In this document: piece by piece, positions 6,697 to 14,093 of the stretch | Numbering within the stretch: position 1 is the stretch's first letter | How the letters are laid out: each line of letters starts with the position of its first letter | NCBI GenBank assembly: GCA_031289385.1 | Contig: JAITPP010000166.1 | Location: forward strand, 1 to 14,093 | Source: Prevotellaceae bacterium | GTDB lineage: Bacteria; Bacteroidota; Bacteroidia; Bacteroidales; UBA932 | Reading direction: 5' to 3' | DNA: 14,093 nt | The notes under the pieces: model-generated | What the model was told of the DNA's origin: nothing | The model's database searches: none | Seen by the model: only the letters and a program-made list of their open reading frames with translations | Position numbers and translations under genes: made by a program

Positions 6697-6846
6697 CAAT
6701 AATTGATTGCTTTTACATTATGAATTTTATCTTTTTAACACTTATTGAAAAAAATTTTGTCCCATAATTTACATTATGTTGAGTTTTAAATTAAATGAAA
6801 TCAGTGTATTATATGTTTTAGGGTATTACAAAAACACATTGTTCAA

Positions 6847-6878
6847 TTTGTAAGGTATTAAAAAATAAGTTAAATTTG
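6847..6878 (+). promoter_or_regulatory. Promoter for the SusC/SusD cluster, inside the inverted-repeat segment
   Basis: TTTG at 6847-6850, a 20-base spacer and TAAATTTG at 6871-6878 match the Bacteroidetes promoter exactly. Transcription should start near 6883-6886, right at the edge of the right inverted-repeat arm, giving a leader of about 80 bases that begins with that arm. It points into the cluster in the orientation sequenced here. Inversion of the segment would turn it towards rsmA. Confidence 0.65.
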
Positions 6879-6881
6879 CAG

Positions 6882-6913
6882 CAAAATTAACATAATGTAA
6901 ATTATGGGACAAA
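6882..6913 (-). promoter_or_regulatory. Possible minus-strand promoter built from the right arm
   Basis: Read on the minus strand, TTTG (6913-6910), 20 bases and TAATTTTG (6889-6882) also match the consensus. The spacer is the arm itself. The equivalent site at the left arm on the plus strand ends in TGAGTTTT (6780-6787) and is defective. If the segment flipped, the intact -7 box would join the left arm and read towards the SusC gene. It faces the forward promoter and may be a chance match in AT-rich DNA. Confidence 0.35.
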
Positions 6914-6963
6914 AAATTATTATTAATGCAACTTTTAATATTTTAATGTAAAACAAAATCAGT

Positions 6964-9900
6964 ATGAAGAACTTTTTAATTCTTTTTGCTTGTCTGTTTG
7001 TAGGAGTATCAGTTTATGCTCAAACAAAAACAGTAACGGGTAAAGTAATTGGAGGGGATGACAAACAGGGTATCCCCGGAGCTACGGTTTTGGTTAAAGA
7101 AACCAAAAAAGGAATCGCGGCTGACATTGATGGTAACTACTCAGTTGAGGTTACCAAAGGGCAGACGCTACTATTTTCAGCAATAGGCTACTCAGAGTTA
7201 GCCGTTGTTGTAGGAGATGACAATCGAATTAACGTAACACTACCCGTTAGTTCAACCGTATTAGACGAATCTGTGGTTATTGGTTATGGTACACAGAAAA
7301 AGGAAAATCTGACAGGGGCGGTAGCTTCTGTTAATGTAGAAAAGACACTGGCAAGCCGTCCTATTGCCGACGTTGGACGTGGATTGCAGGGCGCTGTGCC
7401 GGGGCTTACAATACGAGTAGCAAGCGGAGAAGTTGGTTCTGATCCTATTATGCGTATTCGTGGATATAGTAATTCGCCTAACGGACAGAAAGATAGTCCT
7501 CTTTTACTTGTTGATAACGTAGAAATTCCAAGTATTCAGTTAATTAATCCTTCTGATATAGAATCAATTTCTGTATTAAAGGATGCTGCATCTGCTTCAA
7601 TTTATGGCTCTAAGGCAGCCGCAGGAGTTATATTGATAACTACTAAAAAAGGAGCAAAAAAAGAATCTGTAACAGTTACCCTTGATTCAAACATTGGTTG
7701 GGAAAATCCTACCAAAAGAATTGAAATGGGCGGAATTGATGCTTTGGAATATTCCTTACTTGCGGCAGAACGCGCCGGTGGCAATATTACTGGATTATTT
7801 TGGAAAGTGGACAGAACAAGCTATGAAAGAGCTAAAGCATGGCAGACTACATACGGAAAGACAGTTAAAGCGACAGATCCAATGGTATATAACCGCGACT
7901 GGTATATGAGCGGTGCAAATATGATGGGTGTGCGTACATACGATCCTTATGAAGTAATGGTAAGAGAATGGGCGCCATCTACAAACAACTCGCTTTCGGT
8001 TAGTGGTTTAAGTGGCAAAACGTCTTATAGTTTAGGTTTAGGATATGTACGACAAACAGGAATGATGAAAGCAGCAAAAAAAGATGATTTTACCAGATAC
8101 AATCTAAGTTTAAACTTATCTACCGAAGTAAATAAATTTCTTACCATACGCGGCGGAGCAATGTATTCGGATAGAAACAAACGCTATCCCGCAGCAGATG
8201 CTACACAAGCCGATCCTTGGTATTATTTGTACAGATGGAATCCTATAACTCCTGTTGGTGTTGAAGCCAACGGAATGCCATTGAAAGGCGCTTACCTTGA
8301 AACAGCAAATACAATTACTGCAAATCAACAAAATATTTATTATAGTGTAAATTTGGGTGCAACTGTTAATTTCACAAAAGATTGGGATGTTAAAGTAGAT
8401 TTTAATCACTACCAAGACAATCGCAGTTATAACTTTGCAGTACCTAATTTTAAAGCTTTGGATACATGGGGAAGCACAAAAGCTCCTGAAATATGGACTG
8501 ACAGCAATGGCGATGCAATATATGTAGATGATGCTGGCAATATTGTTAATGATGGCGGAGTTATCGCTTACAAATTGGCTGAAATTGAATATAATTTTCC
8601 GGGAGGTACAAATCCTGCGCCTTATATCAGTAAAACACGAAGAGAAACAGCAGACAATACATTTAATGCGTATTCAACGTATAAATTAAATTTAGGCTCT
8701 GAATTACAACATAGATTTGAACTTATGGTGGGTACAAGTCTTCACACAAACGAATATGATGAAATTATAGCCAGAAAAGGTAATTTAACTGATTTTGAAA
8801 ATCCTCAGTTCAGTTATGCTTACGGCGATCCAACTTTAACAGGCAATGCAAACTGGAGTTCGGACGTAGGATTTTTCGGACGTCTTAAATATTCGTTCAA
8901 CGACAAATATTTGGTAGAAGTCAATATGCGTCGCGACGGAGCATCTGCATTTCCTAAAAATCTTAAATGGAACTCATATCCTTCATTCTCGGCAGGCTGG
9001 GTTATTACAAACGAAAGTTTTATGGAAAAAATAAAACCAATATTGAGCTTTGCAAAAGTAAGATTATCGTGGGGAGCGTTGGGAGACGTATATGTGTCGA
9101 ACAGTATTTATGTACCCACAATGACTTATAGTGCAGGAAGCTGGCTAAGAGAAGGTGCGGATGCAAAATATAATGTATACAGTACTCCCGGCTCTGTTGA
9201 TAAAACCGTATCATGGCAAAGTTTGGAAACATTGGATTTTGGTGTGGATTTACGATTTTTCGACAGTAAATTAGGTGTTACATTTGACTGGTTTCAAAAA
9301 TATACCCGCGATATGATTATTGGCGCAGATACAAGAGCCGCAACATTCGGAACAACCGTTCCACTTGGAAATCACGGCGAAATGAGAACTCGCGGATGGG
9401 AACTTTCTTTGGATTTCCATCATCGTTTTGCTAACGGAATTGGAATTAATGCTTCAGCATCTTTGGCTGATGCAACAGCCGTTTGCACCAAAGCCGCCGA
9501 TTATTTAACTCCAAAAGATGGCAGAGGTATTGCTGCAAACTGGGTTACAGGAGCGCGTTACGGCGATATATGGGGTTATGTAACCGACAGATTATACCAA
9601 AAAGATGATTTTGTATATAATGCTGATGGCACTATAAGAAAAGTAGTTATAATTATTGATGGAGTTTCGAGAACAACCAATATGTTAGCCGGAAATAATC
9701 CTGATTATCAGGCACGTCTTGAAGCTGGTACATTTTTATTTGGACCCGGAGATGTAAAATATGTTGATTTGAACGGAGACGGATATATTACTCCCGGACT
9801 CGGCACATTTGGCGATCCCGGCGATAGAAAAGTAATAGGAAATTCAACTCCTCGTTATGAATATGGTTTTACTTTCGGAGCTGATTGGAAAGGATTTGAC

Positions 9901-10395
9901 TTATCGGTATTTATACAAGGAGTAGGAAGCCGCGATATGGTTGGCGATGGTAACCTTGTTGTTCCCGGATATAATACAAGCGAAGGTGCTATGTCGCAAG
10001 CTATTGCCGGCAATTTCTGGAGAGAAGATCGCACAGATGCTTTCTATCCTCGTCCTTGGAATCTCGGAGGTACAGCAGGCGCTACTGTTAATAGTTTTAA
10101 TTATCAGATACAAACACGTTATTTACTTGATATGGCTTATACACGTATTAAAAATATAACATTTGGCTATACTTTGCCCAGCCAATTATTGAAAAAAGTA
10201 TTTCTAAACAAGGCTCGCTTTTATGTATCTCTCGAAAATTTCTTTACTTTCGACAACTTGCACGGCTTGCCGATAGACGTAGAAGAAGTATCAGGTTATT
10301 CTATGCTTAATTCATCAAATTACAACTATAACCGTACAGGTATGGGAACACCAACTTATAAAACGGTTGCAATAGGCGTTAATTTAACATTTTAA
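6964..10395 (+). CDS. SusC/RagA-family TonB-linked outer-membrane protein
   Basis: This 1143-residue TonB-dependent transporter should import oligomers across the outer membrane, with the SusD partner as its lid. A signal peptide ends after A19 (VSVYA/QT). A carboxypeptidase-regulatory-like domain spans about 22-100 (TVTGKVIGG, GIPGATVLVKETKKG, DGNYSVEV). The plug follows from about 105: VIGYGTQKKENLTGAV, then PLLLVDNVEI, then SISVLKDAASASIYGSKAAAGVILITTKKG in positions around 198-227. The rest is a large barrel ending in TYKTVAIGVNLTF, with the terminal aromatic expected for BAM-dependent insertion. An acidic DLNGDGYI loop near residue 937 resembles the calcium-binding loop common in this family. 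There is no N-terminal STN domain, so control by an anti-sigma factor partner is not indicated. The SusD gene starts 21 bases downstream. The substrate cannot be told from the sequence. Confidence 0.95.
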   Translation: MKNFLILFACLFVGVSVYAQTKTVTGKVIGGDDKQGIPGATVLVKETKKGIAADIDGNYSVEVTKGQTLLFSAIGYSELAVVVGDDNRINVTLPVSSTVLDESVVIGYGTQKKENLTGAVASVNVEKTLASRPIADVGRGLQGAVPGLTIRVASGEVGSDPIMRIRGYSNSPNGQKDSPLLLVDNVEIPSIQLINPSDIESISVLKDAASASIYGSKAAAGVILITTKKGAKKESVTVTLDSNIGWENPTKRIEMGGIDALEYSLLAAERAGGNITGLFWKVDRTSYERAKAWQTTYGKTVKATDPMVYNRDWYMSGANMMGVRTYDPYEVMVREWAPSTNNSLSVSGLSGKTSYSLGLGYVRQTGMMKAAKKDDFTRYNLSLNLSTEVNKFLTIRGGAMYSDRNKRYPAADATQADPWYYLYRWNPITPVGVEANGMPLKGAYLETANTITANQQNIYYSVNLGATVNFTKDWDVKVDFNHYQDNRSYNFAVPNFKALDTWGSTKAPEIWTDSNGDAIYVDDAGNIVNDGGVIAYKLAEIEYNFPGGTNPAPYISKTRRETADNTFNAYSTYKLNLGSELQHRFELMVGTSLHTNEYDEIIARKGNLTDFENPQFSYAYGDPTLTGNANWSSDVGFFGRLKYSFNDKYLVEVNMRRDGASAFPKNLKWNSYPSFSAGWVITNESFMEKIKPILSFAKVRLSWGALGDVYVSNSIYVPTMTYSAGSWLREGADAKYNVYSTPGSVDKTVSWQSLETLDFGVDLRFFDSKLGVTFDWFQKYTRDMIIGADTRAATFGTTVPLGNHGEMRTRGWELSLDFHHRFANGIGINASASLADATAVCTKAADYLTPKDGRGIAANWVTGARYGDIWGYVTDRLYQKDDFVYNADGTIRKVVIIIDGVSRTTNMLAGNNPDYQARLEAGTFLFGPGDVKYVDLNGDGYITPGLGTFGDPGDRKVIGNSTPRYEYGFTFGADWKGFDLSVFIQGVGSRDMVGDGNLVVPGYNTSEGAMSQAIAGNFWREDRTDAFYPRPWNLGGTAGATVNSFNYQIQTRYLLDMAYTRIKNITFGYTLPSQLLKKVFLNKARFYVSLENFFTFDNLHGLPIDVEEVSGYSMLNSSNYNYNRTGMGTPTYKTVAIGVNLTF

Positions 10396-10416
10396 ACTTT
10401 AAAAAATAAATATAAA

Positions 10417-12294
10417 ATGAAATCAAAAATAATAATATTTCTTTCTGCAACCTTGATGTTATTTTCAAGTTGCGAGGATTTTCTTGATAGATCTCAATTA
10501 ACACAAAAAGATGATGAGAACTATTGGAAAAGCGAAACAGATTTGCGTTTTTACAGCTATCAGTATTATACTAACTATTTTGTTGGCTATTCATTAGCAT
10601 GGGGCGGTAATTACATAACTATGGCTCCTATGGTAGGTTTGCTTACCAATGATGATATTATGGTTAATGGTGTTCAACGCGAATTGGAAGTTACTGTTCC
10701 AAGCAGCAGAGGTGGTACATCGATGACAGGTGATTTGCTGGATTCATATACAGGACCTAACTGGAACTTTTCGTGGGTAAGAAAATCAAATTTAATGATA
10801 AACCGTATCAATACCCGAATGGATTTTCTATCTGCCGAAGCAAAAAATCACTGGCTTGGCATTGCACGCTTTTTCAGGGGTATGGAATATGCTAACTTGG
10901 TTAGAGTATTTGGAGATGTGCCTTTCTACAACAAAGAACTTGATTATAACGACTTGGACGATATTTACAAACCCCGTACTCCACGCAACGAAGTAATGGA
11001 CTCTGTGTATAACGATTTAAAATTCGCTATCGCCGGCGTAAGATTATTGGATGTGTCGGATAAACAAGATGTAAATCGTTATATTGTTGCTGCTTATACT
11101 TGCCGTTTGATGTTGTGCGAAGCAACATGGCAAAAATACTATTACAATAATAACGAAAGAGCAAAAAAATTCTTGGAATTTGCAATAGAAGCAGGCGACT
11201 TTATAATAACAAGCGGTAAATATTACATTAATACTGATTATCGTAAATTGTTTGGCGGCGACGATCTTGCAAACGACAAGGAATGTCTTTTATATCGTGT
11301 CTACAAAGATGTAGCCGATCCTGATATTTATCATTGCGTAGCTACATATTGTAATATGCGCGAAAGTATGTCGGCAAATGCAAATCTTGATTTGGTAAAA
11401 GCCTTTATATGTCAGGATGGACAACCATATCAATCTTCTGGGTTGACAAACGCAACTAAATTTGATGTCGATAATTTGGTTAAAACACGCGATCCGCGTT
11501 TTGAAGCTACATTCTGGAATAAGCCAACTCCAAAAGCTACATCTGCGGCTTTATATACTTGTAAATTTATTGATAGAGCAGGCTCTGAATTAGGAGGAGC
11601 TACTAACAGTGCTTTGCCTACCAAATATGCAGGTGCAACAAATGATAACGATGCCCCTGTAATGCGTTATGCAGAAGTGTTGCTAAACTGGATTGAAGCA
11701 AAAGCAGAATTGGCAACTCTTGGAGGCGCGGCTGTTATTCAAAACGATATAGATATATCTATAAACGTAATACGCAACAGACCTCTTGCTGCCGAAGCAG
11801 TAGCAAAAGGAATTCAGAAAACCACACCGATGTCATTATCAAGTCTTCCTAATGATCCTGATCGCGATCAAAGCGTTCCTGCTTTAATTTGGGAAATTCG
11901 TCGCGAACGCCGTATGGAATTGTTCTGGGAATATTCACGTCTTGTAGATTTACGCCGTTGGAAAAAACTGGAATATTTGGATGATACTCAAAATTCTGAT
12001 TTGTTAATGGGAGTTTGGGTTGATGTTCCTGCCGAATTACCTGCCGAAATAAGAGCGGATAATGCAGGAAAATTAGCTGTTGTAAATACAGCAGGCGACA
12101 AAATTGTTTATGATGGAACCAACGCTTCTCTGATGGTTGGATATTACAGTCCTGCTACGGTTAAAAATCGTACAAGAAAGTTTTTAGATGTTCCCGGAGT
12201 AAATGTATATCTTGCGCCGATTGGAGAAACTAACATAAACAGTTATACAATCAAAGGCTATGAACTTAAACAAACAGAGGGTTGGGGAAATTAA
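10417..12294 (+). CDS. SusD/RagB-family nutrient-binding outer-membrane lipoprotein
   Basis: This 625-residue surface lipoprotein pairs with the SusC transporter and binds the incoming ligand. The signal peptide ends in a lipobox LFSSC with C19 as the lipidated residue, followed by EDFLDR, the usual SusD start. N-terminal helices of the SusD fold include ARFFRGMEYANLVRVFGDVPFY near residues 149-170. The C-terminal SusD_RagB block shows MRYAEVLLNWIEAKAEL (about 415-431) and IWEIRRERRMELFWEYSRL followed by VDLRRW (about 491-515). The spacing of 21 bases from the SusC gene and 35 bases to the next gene fits a single operon. Its length is within the family range. SusD proteins diverge by substrate, so the family name says transport partner, not which glycan. 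Confidence 0.95.
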   Translation: MKSKIIIFLSATLMLFSSCEDFLDRSQLTQKDDENYWKSETDLRFYSYQYYTNYFVGYSLAWGGNYITMAPMVGLLTNDDIMVNGVQRELEVTVPSSRGGTSMTGDLLDSYTGPNWNFSWVRKSNLMINRINTRMDFLSAEAKNHWLGIARFFRGMEYANLVRVFGDVPFYNKELDYNDLDDIYKPRTPRNEVMDSVYNDLKFAIAGVRLLDVSDKQDVNRYIVAAYTCRLMLCEATWQKYYYNNNERAKKFLEFAIEAGDFIITSGKYYINTDYRKLFGGDDLANDKECLLYRVYKDVADPDIYHCVATYCNMRESMSANANLDLVKAFICQDGQPYQSSGLTNATKFDVDNLVKTRDPRFEATFWNKPTPKATSAALYTCKFIDRAGSELGGATNSALPTKYAGATNDNDAPVMRYAEVLLNWIEAKAELATLGGAAVIQNDIDISINVIRNRPLAAEAVAKGIQKTTPMSLSSLPNDPDRDQSVPALIWEIRRERRMELFWEYSRLVDLRRWKKLEYLDDTQNSDLLMGVWVDVPAELPAEIRADNAGKLAVVNTAGDKIVYDGTNASLMVGYYSPATVKNRTRKFLDVPGVNVYLAPIGETNINSYTIKGYELKQTEGWGN

Positions 12295-12329
12295 ATATTT
12301 AAATTTATTAATTTTAGCACATTTGAAAT

Positions 12330-13757
12330 ATGAAAAATATATATAAATACATAAGCCCATTTGCAATTATTTTTTGCGCAATGGCAATAATTATGGTTTC
12401 GTGCAAAGACGACGAAACCTATGGTGAATCTCCCGATTTAACGTATATCAAAAATATCAAAATTTTGAACGGCGGACTTACAGGAGATTCTATTATAATA
12501 GGTAAAGTAGATGAAATTAACAAAGAAATTACTTTTCCTAAATTAGACAAATTGACAAACCTTTCTAATGTTAGGTTTTCAGCCGAATTACCTACCGGAG
12601 CTAACTTCGATAAAGAAACATACAATTTTACCATAAATGTAGATGACGGCGAAACTCAATCAAAGCAAATTATATCTGTTGTTAACGGCAAAAGGAAACG
12701 CGAATATAATACAACTATACGCTTAAAAGTACCTGCTTTTGGAGCAGATTTTTCTCAAGTTAAGAAATACGACTTTTCAAGCTATCCCGATTTAAGTGCA
12801 GCTAATACTCGTAATCTTGATATGGACACTACTCATGTTTTGATAGTTTCGCGTGATCCTACCGGACCTCATTTGCTTAAAATATCAGATTTAAAAACAG
12901 GTACAATAGCACCTATCGTGCTTGATTTGTCAGGAGTAACGGGAGGAACATTTGCTTACAGTTCAGGACATCTGTCGCATGGACATATTTACATTGTTAA
13001 TTTAGCAGGCGTAACAGGTGAATTGAGTATTTATCACTGGGAATCACCTTCGGCAGTGCCTACAAAAATATTTGCGGGAATAGCAAATACATTTGGCGTT
13101 GCTGCTGGACGTCATGGAGATGATATGTCATTGGATCTTAATGAAGACGGCGATGGATATATCTTTTTAGGTAATAACCAAAGCACTACAACAAGCAATG
13201 GTGTTTTACGAATAAAAGTTACTGCATTCACAACATTGTCGGAACCAACTCCTCTTACAATGCCTGCCGCAGGCGGTATGTGGTCGAATTATAATCTTGT
13301 TGATGAAACTACCGATGAATATGTTTACACAGGTCCTTCGGGTCCAATAGTATTGGTTGGCGTAGGCGGAAATCCTATATATAAAATGGCTGACAATGGC
13401 ACTACTTTTACCAGAGCCTCTGATGCCCATATAGTAAGTTACAACCAAAAACGCTACTTAGGATTAACAACAGGAAGCCCCGGTGGTACAGGTGCTGAAA
13501 ATGCTATGTATATTTACGATATCACCAAAGGTGCAACTACAAAAGAAGCCCTTGAATTGTTTGATGCTGGAAGTAAACCAATAGAATACAGATTTGGACT
13601 TTCCGGTGGCGGTAATAGTTCTGTGTATTGTGCAAATTTTGCTTTTGCAAAAGCGGCAAAGTTTTTGTATGCACTTGGTGGCTCTCCTTATGGTAGCGGT
13701 TTTGTTGTACTTGAAATTCCCATAGCAACAGACGAAGATAATTTTTATGATGAATAA
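12330..13757 (+). CDS. Surface lipoprotein resembling the DUF4623 group
   Basis: This 475-residue protein has a lipoprotein signal (IIMVSC, C25). CKDDE follows at the cleavage site, and its lysine plus acidic residues match the surface-export signal described for Bacteroidetes lipoproteins. After an N-terminal beta-rich, Ig-like stretch to about residue 145, the remainder is rich in short beta motifs: RNLDMDTTHVLIVSRD, KISDLKTG, GHIYIVNLAG, RHGDDMSLDLNEDGDGYIFLGN, YNQKRYLGLT, MYIYDITKG. This suggests a beta-propeller-like fold. An acidic DLNEDGDG loop near residue 268 may bind calcium. From memory the overall arrangement resembles DUF4623 proteins next to SusCD pairs, but I cannot confirm this. 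I see no catalytic signature, so a surface glycan-binding role is inferred from context. The gap to the SusD gene is 35 bases and to the next gene 47. Confidence 0.7.
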   Translation: MKNIYKYISPFAIIFCAMAIIMVSCKDDETYGESPDLTYIKNIKILNGGLTGDSIIIGKVDEINKEITFPKLDKLTNLSNVRFSAELPTGANFDKETYNFTINVDDGETQSKQIISVVNGKRKREYNTTIRLKVPAFGADFSQVKKYDFSSYPDLSAANTRNLDMDTTHVLIVSRDPTGPHLLKISDLKTGTIAPIVLDLSGVTGGTFAYSSGHLSHGHIYIVNLAGVTGELSIYHWESPSAVPTKIFAGIANTFGVAAGRHGDDMSLDLNEDGDGYIFLGNNQSTTTSNGVLRIKVTAFTTLSEPTPLTMPAAGGMWSNYNLVDETTDEYVYTGPSGPIVLVGVGGNPIYKMADNGTTFTRASDAHIVSYNQKRYLGLTTGSPGGTGAENAMYIYDITKGATTKEALELFDAGSKPIEYRFGLSGGGNSSVYCANFAFAKAAKFLYALGGSPYGSGFVVLEIPIATDEDNFYDE

Positions 13758-13804
13758 TAAATTATGACAAAAATATTAAATGTTATATATAAAATAATAA
13801 GATT

Positions 13805-14093
13805 ATGACAAATAAATTAAAATATTTATCAATATTGGCAGTAATTACGCTGTTTTTTGCAGCTTGCCACGATAAAAAAGAAGAAGTGATAGAACCGCCT
13901 GTTGTTGAAGAAAACGTTATTCCCAAACCCGAATTACGCGGCGTTTGGATGGCTACAACAACAGATATAGACTGGCCTCTCGGAAGACACGATGAAGCCT
14001 CGCAAAAGCAATTGTATATTGATTATCTTGACAAATTTGTAGAAACCAACATCAATACAATATTTTTCCATGTGCGCCCTAATGCAGATGCTT
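13805..14093 (+). CDS. GHL10 (DUF187) family glycosidase-like lipoprotein, 5' part only
   Basis: Only the first 96 codons are in the window; the gene runs off the right edge. A lipoprotein signal ends at FFAAC (C21), followed by a short acidic and proline-rich linker (KKEEVIEPPVVEE). Then comes PELRGVWMATTTDIDWPLGR (about 43-62) and, near residue 80, TNINTIFFHVRPNADA. This RGVW...IDWP...VRP-ADA pattern is the start of the glycoside-hydrolase-like family 10 TIM barrel. One characterised relative, DigH (YddW) of E. coli, cuts peptidoglycan strands stripped of peptides, so a role in degrading amino-sugar glycans is possible. The catalytic residues lie beyond the window. The start ATG is supported by the signal peptide. 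It is the fourth gene of the SusC/SusD cluster. Confidence 0.85.
   Translation, partial: MTNKLKYLSILAVITLFFAACHDKKEEVIEPPVVEENVIPKPELRGVWMATTTDIDWPLGRHDEASQKQLYIDYLDKFVETNINTIFFHVRPNADA

Larger units (their letters stand above)
6755..6914. repeat. Perfect 26-bp inverted repeats around a 108-bp promoter segment, candidate invertible element
   Basis: The arm at 6755-6780 is the exact reverse complement of 6889-6914. Each arm contains an internal dyad, CATAAT TTAC ATTATG (6763-6778 on the plus strand; 6891-6906 as CATAAT GTAA ATTATG). The enclosed 108 bases (6781-6888) carry a promoter reading towards the SusC gene. In Bacteroidales, short segments bounded by 19-to-30-base inverted repeats with a promoter inside are inverted by serine or tyrosine recombinases to switch surface loci. 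That is the favoured reading here. A MITE that brought in a promoter is the main alternative. No recombinase gene lies in the window. Confidence 0.6.

Noticed and set aside
13764..13808. 14-codon ORF (MTKILNVIYKIIRL) whose TGA overlaps the GHL10 start ATG
   Set aside because: It is very short and AT-driven. It looks like a chance or partly duplicated start region (ATTATGACAAA appears twice). There is no evidence that it is translated.

Overview
The window is AT-rich chromosomal DNA from a member of the Bacteroidota, most likely the order Bacteroidales. Three things point there: a SusC/SusD pair followed by surface lipoproteins, promoters of the Bacteroidetes type (TTTG, about 20 bases, TAnnTTTG) with almost no Shine-Dalgarno signals, and household genes of Bacteroidetes form (a short-LID adenylate kinase; a RecQ with a C-terminal extension). 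I see no tRNA, rRNA, CRISPR array, transposase or phage gene.

Left part (1-3523): ribF, adk and hpt lie on the minus strand. hpt and adk are 12 bases apart and form an operon. ribF is separated from adk by a repeat-rich gap. purE diverges from hpt on the plus strand and is followed by a 28-base perfect palindrome of the dispersed-repeat type. These genes make FAD/FMN, balance adenine nucleotides, salvage purines and carry out one step of de novo purine synthesis.

Middle (3524-6552): recQ and rsmA (ksgA) run on the plus strand 62 bases apart. recQ has a good Bacteroidetes promoter, which also fixes its start codon.

Right part (6964-14093): a four-gene plus-strand cluster encodes a SusC-like TonB-dependent porin, a SusD-like binding lipoprotein, a surface lipoprotein resembling the DUF4623 group, and the first 96 residues of a lipoprotein of the GHL10 (DUF187, glycoside-hydrolase-like family 10) type. 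It looks like a small glycan-utilisation locus: the hydrolase-like protein and surface lipoproteins would capture or trim a glycan, and SusCD would import it. No regulator gene is visible inside the window.

The most notable non-coding structure is in the 411-base gap before the SusC gene. A strong promoter reading into the cluster lies inside a 108-base segment bounded by perfect 26-base inverted repeats, the layout of the invertible, phase-variable promoters of Bacteroidales. Two arrays of nine 7-base units (RACTTAC) occur at 1368-1430 and 6634-6696. The first supplies the last codons and stop of adk, and a related heptamer pair supplies the stop of ribF.
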